The notes under the pieces were generated by a model. It ran no database searches. It had not been told where the DNA came from and saw nothing but the letters and a program-made list of their open reading frames with translations. Of a stretch of DNA of 23,056 nt, positions 1 through 5,595 are shown piece by piece. Numbering within the stretch: the stretch's first letter is position 1; every line of letters begins with the position of its first letter. Source of the DNA: an uncultured Collinsella sp. (lineage in GTDB: Bacteria > Actinomycetota > Coriobacteriia > Coriobacteriales > Coriobacteriaceae); contig CALBUZ010000120.1 in assembly GCA_937969105.1 (NCBI GenBank), positions 1-23,056 on the forward strand. Direction: 5' to 3'. Position numbers and translations under genes: made by a program.

Positions 1-797
1 TTCCAGACGTAGTACCAGCTGCCCTTGGTGTGGCGGTTCTGCTCGGGGTGCTCGTCGGTGGCCTCCTCGGGCTTCTTGGCCATCAGCGAGCCCATGCCCT
101 TGAGGTAGGAATCGGGCAGCAGGATCTGGTGCTCCTTGATGTACTCGCGCAGCTGCGGGAGCACCTCCTCGCCCTTGTGGCGGATCGAGGTGAACCAACC
201 AAAGTGGTTGAGGCCAAAGTAATCGTACTCGACATCCTTCTTGTCGATATCGAGCGCGGCGCAAACCACGTCGATGATTGCGATCGGCATGTCGCAGATG
301 TTGATGATGCGAGCGTTGGGACGCAGCACGCGGCAGCCCTCGGAAACGATGGCGGCAGGGTTGGAGTAGTTGAGAATCCAGTAGTCCTTCTTGGCGTACT
401 TCTCAACGTCATCGATCAGCTCGACCATGGGGAAGATGGTGCGCATGCCGTAGGCAAGGCCGCCGCAACCGCAAGTCTCCTGACCCACGCAGCCGTGACG
501 CAGCGGAATCTTCTCGTCCTGCTCGCGCATGGCGTAGCCGCCCACGCGCATCTGGGCGAACACGAAGCTCGCGTCGGTAAAAGCCGTCTTTTTGTCGGTG
601 GTCACCGTGAGCTTGATGTCCAGGCCGAGGTCCTCGTGCAAAATCCAGTCCACGAGCACGCCGATCTTGCGCTGGCGCTCCTCGTTGATGTCGTACAGAC
701 GAATCTCGTCAACGTCGAGCTCGTCCTTGCGCAGGGCGATGGACTTGACGATGCCGGGGGTAAAGGTGGATCCGCCACCACACAGAGTAATGATCAT
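1..797 (-). CDS. 6-phospho-alpha-glucosidase, glycoside hydrolase family 4 (C-terminus cut by window edge)
   Basis: The first 265 residues are present; family members are about 440, so the C-terminal part lies outside the window. Family 4 enzymes hydrolyse phosphorylated disaccharides in the cytoplasm by an NAD- and metal-dependent redox mechanism. Visible signatures are the NAD-binding CGGGSTFTPG (residues 6-15), GQETCGCGG (105-113), NYSNP (143-147), CDMP (168-171) and GLNHFGW (195-201). Cys168 and His198 match the metal-binding positions of the family. CDMP is the form known for alpha-specific members, whereas beta-specific ones have a CN-type motif, so an alpha-glucoside 6-phosphate substrate is inferred. 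The ATG at 797 lies 3 bp beyond the stop codon of the PTS permease gene, so the two are translationally close and belong to one operon. Exact sugar (maltose, trehalulose or others) cannot be told. Confidence 0.93.
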   Translation of the reverse strand, partial: MIITLCGGGSTFTPGIVKSIALRKDELDVDEIRLYDINEERQRKIGVLVDWILHEDLGLDIKLTVTTDKKTAFTDASFVFAQMRVGGYAMREQDEKIPLRHGCVGQETCGCGGLAYGMRTIFPMVELIDDVEKYAKKDYWILNYSNPAAIVSEGCRVLRPNARIINICDMPIAIIDVVCAALDIDKKDVEYDYFGLNHFGWFTSIRHKGEEVLPQLREYIKEHQILLPDSYLKGMGSLMAKKPEEATDEHPEQNRHTKGSWYYVW

Positions 798-800
798 TGT

Positions 801-2417
801 TTACTGCTCCTTCTCAATTGCGTTTTCGACCTTGTCGCGCATCTCGGCGACCTTCATGCCAAAGATGATCTGGATATTATTGCCGTTGCGGTTGATGCCG
901 CTGTTGGGCACGTGGTTGATGAGGTCCTCATTGATGAGGTCCGGGTTCTTAACGTTCACGCGGAGACGCGTAAAGCAGTTCTCGAGCTCCTCGATGTTGT
1001 CCTTGCCACCAAGACCTGCGACCAGGTCGGCAATACCAGCATCGACGCCCTCTGCGGGAGCTGCGGCAACAGCGCCCTGCTTCACCGCGACAGACGCGGC
1101 GGCCTCGCCCTCGGCAACGGACTCGGCGAGCTCGGACTCCTCCTCGCGACCAGGCGTGTGGAGGTTGAGCTTCTTGATGAGGAAGGTGAAGAGGAAGAAG
1201 TACAGAGCGGCGTTGACGACTCCAAGCACCAGCATAACCGGCCAGTTGGTCTTGTCGACACCGAGGACCAGGTTGGAAACCACGATGTTGATGATGCCGC
1301 CTGCAGTCGAAGCGGGCACGGAGAGGACCTTGAGCAGGACCAGGAAGATGCCGGAAAGAACCGAGTGAAGGACAAAGAGCACGGGAGCGGCAAAGACAAA
1401 GAGGAAGTCCATAGGCTCGGTCACGCAGGAGAGCACGGCGGTGATGATCAGCGGGATGATAACGGCCTTGGTCTTATCCTTGTTCCCCTTGTAAGCGGTG
1501 AAGATAAAGGCGAGACCGATACCGATGTAGGGCCACAGGTTGTTGAAGGTGTAGCTGTTGAAGTAGGTGCTATCGGAGAAGGGCTGGCCCGTCATTGCCA
1601 TCTCGGCGACACGGATGGGGTAGGCACCGGCGATAACCTGATCGCCCAGCGTCAGGGTGCCACCCACATCGGAGAACTGGAACGGGGTGTAGATGAGGTG
1701 GTGCAGACCGGTGGGAACGAGCAGCTTGTTGAGCATGCCGTAGATAAACAGACCGATGTTGCCCGACTCCTTAATGATGCCGGCAACGGAGGAGATGGCA
1801 CCCTGAACCGGAGGCCAAACGATGCAGAAGCCAGCGCCCATGATCCAGGAAATGATGATCATGATCAGGAACGGGAAGCGAACGCCCGAGAACATCGAAA
1901 GGGCAATGGGGAACTGCTTGTTCGAGTACTTGTTAAACACGGCACCGGTGATGCAACCGAGAATAATGCCGCCGAACACGCCGGTATCGAGCACCTGAAT
2001 GCCCATAACGGTGGCCTGGCCGGTTCCGGTAAGGCCGAGCATGCCGCTCGCATCGGCAAGAGAGCCGGTGGCGTTGAGCACGATGTTGTTAGCCTGCAGG
2101 AACAGGAAGAACGACATCAGGGCGATCAGCGAGGCATGGCCCTTGTTCTTCTTTGCCATGGCGCCGGCGATGCCCACGCAGAACAGAATCGAGAGGTTGT
2201 TGATGATAAACATCAGCGACTGGTAGACAACGGCGCCCACGAGCTGGAACGGACCGGAGCCCAGTACGGGGACCAAAGCGCAGATGGTCTTGTTGGTCAG
2301 AATGATGCCCACGATGAGCAGGATGCCGGCAACCGAGAGATACATCATCGGCTGAACGATCGACTTCGCGAACACCTCCAACGGCGCTTTGAAATTGAAC
2401 TTCTTTTTTGCGGTCAT
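801..2417 (-). CDS. PTS alpha-glucoside/glucose-family permease, EIICB
   Basis: Membrane permease of the sugar phosphotransferase system that imports and phosphorylates a sugar. It has 538 residues, the usual length for an EIICB of the glucose/maltose family. The N-terminal EIIC part (about 1-425) has some ten hydrophobic segments, with PTGLHHLIYTPFQF and the EIIC-typical TEPMDFLFVFAAP. An Ala/Glu-rich linker leads to a C-terminal EIIB domain whose phosphorylated cysteine is Cys481 in ENCFTRLRV. There is no fused EIIA; that is a separate gene in the same operon. I chose the ATG at 2417 because GGAAGGGGAG stands 7 nt before it; an upstream ATG at 2444 would add nine residues (MRKRKGSTA) and overlap that ribosome site. 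The adjacent CDMP-type family 4 hydrolase suggests an alpha-glucoside as substrate (inference). Confidence 0.93.
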   Translation of the reverse strand: MTAKKKFNFKAPLEVFAKSIVQPMMYLSVAGILLIVGIILTNKTICALVPVLGSGPFQLVGAVVYQSLMFIINNLSILFCVGIAGAMAKKNKGHASLIALMSFFLFLQANNIVLNATGSLADASGMLGLTGTGQATVMGIQVLDTGVFGGIILGCITGAVFNKYSNKQFPIALSMFSGVRFPFLIMIIISWIMGAGFCIVWPPVQGAISSVAGIIKESGNIGLFIYGMLNKLLVPTGLHHLIYTPFQFSDVGGTLTLGDQVIAGAYPIRVAEMAMTGQPFSDSTYFNSYTFNNLWPYIGIGLAFIFTAYKGNKDKTKAVIIPLIITAVLSCVTEPMDFLFVFAAPVLFVLHSVLSGIFLVLLKVLSVPASTAGGIINIVVSNLVLGVDKTNWPVMLVLGVVNAALYFFLFTFLIKKLNLHTPGREEESELAESVAEGEAAASVAVKQGAVAAAPAEGVDAGIADLVAGLGGKDNIEELENCFTRLRVNVKNPDLINEDLINHVPNSGINRNGNNIQIIFGMKVAEMRDKVENAIEKEQ

Positions 2418-2516
2418 AGCGGTACTCCCCTTCCTTTTCCGCAAATTAAGACAGATGTGCCCTGGACAAGACCGTGAGCCTTGCCTTATATCAATCGATG
2501 TGTGGGCACGTTATGC

Positions 2517-3383
2517 CTAGAGACCAGGTTCTCCAAGCAGGTTAACAATGTGATATGCGAGATAACTCTTCTCAGCATCGGTAACGACAACGTTATAGGT
2601 AGACGACAAGTGGGCGGCTATGGCGTCCGCGCACGAGAATGCGCACGGATACGCCGTTTCATCGATTCGGAACAGCGCGTCTCCGTTGATTTGCCCGGCC
2701 GTAGGATCGAGCGCTCGCTGTGCGAAAAACTGCAGGTGACGAACGAAACGTTCGTAAGGCAGCGAGGTGTCATCGAGGGTCGTAGCATAGCGCTTGGAAA
2801 CAATCGCGAGCACGTCGCGAACAAGCTGGACCGAAACAATCAAACGATCGGAGCGTTGCGGCATGGTGGCGTTGACGATATGCAGCGTAATAAAACCCTG
2901 CTCTTCTTCGCTCATCTGGATGCCCATATACTCCTTGATAATCTGCAGTGCACGGCCCGCAAGTGCATACTCCTTGCGATAGAACTGCTGGATCTCGAGC
3001 AGCAACGGATTCTCACAGGAGACGCCCTTGCGCTCACGCTCCAAAGCAAGGCTGATATGATCTGCGAGAGCAATGAGAATCTTGTCGTTGATATCAACAT
3101 TGAGCTCTCGACGGAGCATCTGAACAATGTCCTCGGCAATCACGAGGTTGACGGTGGGGATGGACTCCAAAAGATGTGCCAAGCGGTCAATCGTACGCGA
3201 GTCCTGAGAAGTTCCCTCCTGCAACGCGTAGGTCTTTTCGATCGACGCCTCGTCGATGGCATCGCCGGCATGACGGCCAAAGCAGAGGCCTCGACCGATG
3301 ACGATGAGCTCGGAGCCATCGTCCGAAGTGACCATTGCGACGTTGTTGTTAAAAACTCGCTTGATAACCACGGTACCCACCAC
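2517..3383 (-). CDS. BglG/LicT-family transcription antiterminator
   Basis: RNA-binding antiterminator that, in characterised relatives, prevents early termination in the leader of its own sugar operon when the PTS sugar is present. The N-terminal RNA-binding domain is clear (IKRVFNNNVAMV followed by GRGLCFGRHAGD). Two PRD domains follow, with the conserved histidines in ADHISLALER (PRD1) and GFITLHIVN and YLAYHIVNLL (PRD2). These are phosphorylated by HPr or EII in the family. The gene lies between EIIA (7 bp away) and EIICB (99 bp gap). The start is uncertain: GTG codons at 3383, 3380 and 3371 are all possible, and alignment with the usual MKIxKVxNNN beginning favours the GTG at 3371 (284 residues). 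A candidate target RNA lies in the operon leader at 3983-4014. Confidence 0.92.
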   Translation of the reverse strand: MVGTVVIKRVFNNNVAMVTSDDGSELIVIGRGLCFGRHAGDAIDEASIEKTYALQEGTSQDSRTIDRLAHLLESIPTVNLVIAEDIVQMLRRELNVDINDKILIALADHISLALERERKGVSCENPLLLEIQQFYRKEYALAGRALQIIKEYMGIQMSEEEQGFITLHIVNATMPQRSDRLIVSVQLVRDVLAIVSKRYATTLDDTSLPYERFVRHLQFFAQRALDPTAGQINGDALFRIDETAYPCAFSCADAIAAHLSSTYNVVVTDAEKSYLAYHIVNLLGEPGL

Positions 3384-3389
3384 AAGAAT

Positions 3390-3902
3390 TTACTCGGAAA
3401 GCCAGACGACAGGCTCTTTAACAGCAACAGGGCCGGAAGCATGCTCACGAAGAGTCGAGTTCTCCGAACGCTCGCACACGATAACGAAGACCGTGGGGTC
3501 GAAGCCGGCGGCGCGGACCGCGTCGAAATCGACCTCGACGAGGGGCTGGCCCGCGTCGACATGGTCACCCTGGGCAACAAGCGCATGGAAGCCCTTGCCC
3601 TCAAGCTTAACAGTATCGATTCCGATATGCAGCATCACCTGAGCAGAGCTGTCGTCGGACATGATGCCCAGCGCGTGCTCAGTCGGAAACAGCGCCGCAA
3701 CGGTGCCGGAAACAGGAGCGCACACCGTTCCCTCTTGGGGAACCACGGCAACGCCATCGCCCACAGCACGGCTGCTAAAAGCGGGGTCATTGGTATTTTC
3801 TAGATGAACAAGCTCGCCGGAAACGGGAGCGAGGATTTCGAACTCGGAAGCTGCAGTCGTCTGCTTATCCGAACCGCCCATCAAGCGAGAAAAGAAACCC
3901 AT
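3390..3902 (-). CDS. PTS EIIA component, glucose family (Crr-like)
   Basis: Soluble phosphocarrier that passes phosphate from HPr to the EIIB domain encoded two genes downstream. The 170-residue product matches the EIIA-Glc length. It shows APVSGELV (25-32), a second APVSGTV (62-68), His76 in FPTEHALGI and the phosphorylated His92 in VMLHIGIDTV, with the family's C-terminal part VFVIVCERS. The ATG at 3902 gives the typical MGFFSRL beginning, with AAGGGA 9 nt upstream. An in-frame ATG at 3965 would extend through the leader and is unlikely. It is the first gene of the sugar operon and sits directly behind the leader with candidate antitermination structures. Confidence 0.93.
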   Translation of the reverse strand: MGFFSRLMGGSDKQTTAASEFEILAPVSGELVHLENTNDPAFSSRAVGDGVAVVPQEGTVCAPVSGTVAALFPTEHALGIMSDDSSAQVMLHIGIDTVKLEGKGFHALVAQGDHVDAGQPLVEVDFDAVRAAGFDPTVFVIVCERSENSTLREHASGPVAVKEPVVWLSE

Positions 3903-3927
3903 GGTGACATGTCCCTTCATAAATATA

Positions 3928-3990
3928 GCCCAACCAAAATCAATCGAATGCGCCCATTGAGACACACCCGTTCAAAGACTTTGGTTAGGC
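3928..3990 (-). terminator. Candidate leader terminator of the sugar operon
   Basis: On the minus strand GCCTAACCAAA (3990-3980) can pair with TTTGGTTGGGC (3938-3928), giving 11 bp with one G-U pair and a 41-nt loop, followed by the U-rich UAUAUUU. The loop is long and the U-tract imperfect, so this is a candidate only. Its 5' arm is the 3' arm of the proposed antiterminator hairpin, so only one of the two can form. That is the geometry expected for control by the LicT/BglG protein encoded downstream. Confidence 0.45.
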
Positions 3991-4014
3991 CCACGTCCGA
4001 GGGACTCGGTAACC
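3983..4014 (-). promoter_or_regulatory. Candidate ribonucleic antiterminator (RAT) site
   Basis: A 32-nt leader RNA segment can fold with an outer stem GGTTA/TAACC and an inner stem CCGAG/CTCGG separated by an asymmetric bulge, with a TCC loop. Known LicT/BglG RAT sites are about 29-32 nt, hold a GTTACTG-type 5' part and have asymmetric internal loops; here the 5' part is GGTTACCGAG. It is about 20-50 nt downstream of the predicted start of transcription and upstream of the EIIA gene. Confidence 0.5.
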
Positions 4015-4039
4015 TTCCGCATTTCTTTTTACGGGAGCT

Positions 4040-4067
4040 ATTGTAGACAAGCCCAAAGCCGGAACAA
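4040..4067 (-). promoter_or_regulatory. Predicted sigma-A-type promoter of the sugar operon
   Basis: Minus strand: -35 TTGTTC (4067-4062), 16-bp spacer, -10 TACAAT (4045-4040). Transcription would begin near 4033 and give an untranslated leader of about 130 nt before EIIA, enough to hold the proposed antitermination hairpins. Confidence 0.6.
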
Positions 4068-4078
4068 CCATTATGACC

Positions 4079-4111
4079 GATGAACGGTATTTTTTCTTCG
4101 ATAAACGGTAT
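4079..4111 (-). promoter_or_regulatory. Tandem 12-bp direct repeats upstream of the sugar-operon promoter
   Basis: ATACCGTTTATC (4111-4100) and ATACCGTTCATC (4090-4079) differ at one base and are spaced exactly 21 bp apart, two helical turns. The proximal copy ends 11 bp before the -35 box. The layout is that of a tandem activator-binding site; the protein is unknown. Confidence 0.45.
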
Positions 4112-4160
4112 GCGGCACTTAGGGACGTTCCTTTTCTGCCGGCACCCAGGGACACTCCTT
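4111..4160. repeat. Two 24-bp imperfect direct repeats
   Basis: On the minus strand 4160-4137 and 4134-4111 both read AAGGA..GTCCCT..GTGCCG.CA, with a 26-bp period. They lie between the ferredoxin gene end and the sugar-operon promoter. The GGAACGTCCC core resembles the arms of the hairpin at 16330-16367, so they may belong to a dispersed family of intergenic repeats. Confidence 0.5.
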
Positions 4161-4178
4161 GCACCAATCTCGTTTGCG

Positions 4179-4940
4179 CTAGATAAAGAGTTCGCATTCC
4201 TTCCGCACGACGCAGACCTTGCCCAGCATCTGGGAAACAGCGGATAGCTTGTTGGGATCAAGCTTGCGAGCGCCTCGCGGACATACGGCGATGCAGCGCA
4301 TGCAGGAGATGCACGCCTCGCCAGCTGCTCGCTTGGGGTCGCCCTTGTCGATAGCACAAACGGGGCACGCCGCGGCGCATGCACCGCAGGAGACGCAATC
4401 CTCTATTGCCTCGGGTGTCATGCGATGACCTCCAGCTTGTTTATAAGGACGATTGCCGGGAATAGAGGGCTCGGACGCAGCCCCGTCCAGTAGCTTTTGC
4501 CGGATTCGCTGCGCAAACTCTGAAAGTTGCGCCACATCCTGCGCATCCGGTCGCCCAGCAGCAAACTGACAAGCAACGGAATGCTCAGCAATGGCAGAAA
4601 CCGCTGCAACCACCCTAAATCCGGCACGCTTCGCAACGTCTTCCAGCTCAATAAGCGTATCCTCAAACGCGCGGCCCCCGTAAACACAAACCAAAACAGC
4701 CCGAGCTCCGTTGCCACGCACCATTCCCAGTCGCTCAACCGCCACAGCTGGAACCCTGCCAGCATATGATGGGACGGAGATAACCGCAACGTCGCCCTTC
4801 GCCATCGAGACCCCGTGGAAATCCAACCCGCTATCGGTCAGATCGACAGTAACGATATTCCCATCCAGCGCCCCGGTAACAAGACCAGACACTTTCTCCG
4901 TTCCGCCCGTTGGACTAAATACAATTTCGAACATGCTCAT
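4179..4940 (-). CDS. EFR1-type flavodoxin/2[4Fe-4S] ferredoxin fusion protein
   Basis: A 253-residue redox protein. The N-terminal half is flavodoxin-like, with the phosphate-loop motif FSPTGGTEKV at 8-17. The C-terminal part is a bacterial ferredoxin domain with two four-cysteine clusters, CVSCGACAAACP from residue 182 and CISCMRCIAVCP ending at 221. Such proteins are usually called EFR1 family ferrodoxin; they are taken to carry electrons in anaerobes, but physiological partners are mostly unknown. The ATG at 4940 is preceded by GGGGAGGA at 6 nt; upstream in-frame starts run through a repeat element and are rejected. It is monocistronic as far as visible. Confidence 0.88.
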   Translation of the reverse strand: MSMFEIVFSPTGGTEKVSGLVTGALDGNIVTVDLTDSGLDFHGVSMAKGDVAVISVPSYAGRVPAVAVERLGMVRGNGARAVLVCVYGGRAFEDTLIELEDVAKRAGFRVVAAVSAIAEHSVACQFAAGRPDAQDVAQLSEFAQRIRQKLLDGAASEPSIPGNRPYKQAGGHRMTPEAIEDCVSCGACAAACPVCAIDKGDPKRAAGEACISCMRCIAVCPRGARKLDPNKLSAVSQMLGKVCVVRKECELFI

Positions 4941-5022
4941 CGAACATCCTCCCCTACGCTTGGTAACACACCAAGCCGCCCGCATGCTTAGACAGAGTAT
5001 ACGGCGCGCGGGGACACCCCAG

Positions 5023-5090
5023 TTTAGCGCAAAGGGGTCAGGTTTGTTTCCACCAACCTGGTGCAGATTAACCTGGCCCCTTTGCACCAA
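5023..5090. repeat. Composite palindromic intergenic element, copy 1
   Basis: Outer arms GCAAAGGGG.CAGGT and ACCTG.CCCCTTTGC surround an inner hairpin CACCA..TGGTG. The same architecture, with the shared core GGTGCAGATTAACCTG, recurs at 11479-11545. A dispersed REP-like element is inferred. Confidence 0.7.
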
Positions 5091-5187
5091 ACTATGCTGT
5101 CTGCCTCATCGATTTGCATAATTTCCGTTACAGATTGCATATATTTACATGATACCGCTGTGTTCTCCTGAGGTACCCCATCCCGGA

Positions 5188-5424
5188 CCGTGCAAAAAAC
5201 GGAATATTCTGCAACGCGCTCGTGCCAACACCGCCGCGAGCGGGCAAAACTGTAGGGCGCTGCATCATTTTGGGTTCCGATATAACGAGAATGACGCACC
5301 TTTGCACCGGAAAACGGAAAAGTCTGACTCAAAACGCTCGCTAGGGATATCCGAAGGCCACCGCTGGCGACGTCGAATCGTATGCAGGCAACTCGATCTG
5401 CAGAATACTCCAAAAAATGCACGG
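5188..5424. repeat. 26-bp inverted repeats bounding a 237-bp noncoding segment
   Basis: The left copy (5188-5213, plus strand) reads CCGTGCA, an A-run, then GGAATATTCTGCA. The right copy (5424-5399, minus strand) reads CCGTGCA, a T-run, then GGAGTATTCTGCA. Similarity continues weakly inward (CG...TGCC). No ORF or transposase lies between them. Possibilities include a MITE-like remnant, paired operators, or a structured RNA; nothing decides between these. Confidence 0.5.
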
Positions 5425-5526
5425 CGCACCCCATGGGACCCATTGCCCCATGGCTGAAAACGGGCCTTCAGCATCCTCCAGGTGCATTCCTGAGCAAATC
5501 ACACCGGATCAACGGTCGGATGCGGT

Positions 5527-5563
5527 AAACAAAAGGGCCCGAGCGTTGTTTGCTCGGGCCCTT
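5527..5563 (-). terminator. Rho-independent terminator of the DEAD-box helicase gene
   Basis: AAGGGCCCGAGC pairs with GCTCGGGCCCTT (12 bp, 7-nt loop) and is followed on the minus strand by TTGTTT. It lies 32 bp past the helicase stop codon. Confidence 0.9.
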
Positions 5564-5595
5564 AGCTTGTCTCACGCTAGCGTGCGATGCGTATG

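Larger units (their letters stand above)
4941..5532. other. Gene-free region with two inverted-repeat elements
   Basis: About 590 bases lie between the ferredoxin gene and the helicase terminator. The open frames here (for example on the minus strand at 5443-5024) have no ribosome site, recognisable motif or protein-like composition. A TATACT -10-like hexamer occurs on the minus strand at 5001-4996, without a convincing -35. The stretch holds the hairpin element at 5023-5090 and the inverted repeats at 5188-5424, listed separately. Confidence 0.6.

Noticed and set aside
30..2477. Plus-strand open frame of 815 codons opposite the family 4 hydrolase and EIICB genes
   Set aside because: It spans two clear minus-strand genes and their junction; no domain is visible.
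2457..2509. GTGCCC...GGGCAC pair between the antiterminator and EIICB genes as a second leader hairpin
   Set aside because: Only 6 bp with a 41-nt loop and no T-run; too weak to call.
5024..5443. Minus-strand open frame of 139 codons
   Set aside because: It crosses both repeat elements, lacks a ribosome site and has no protein-like composition.
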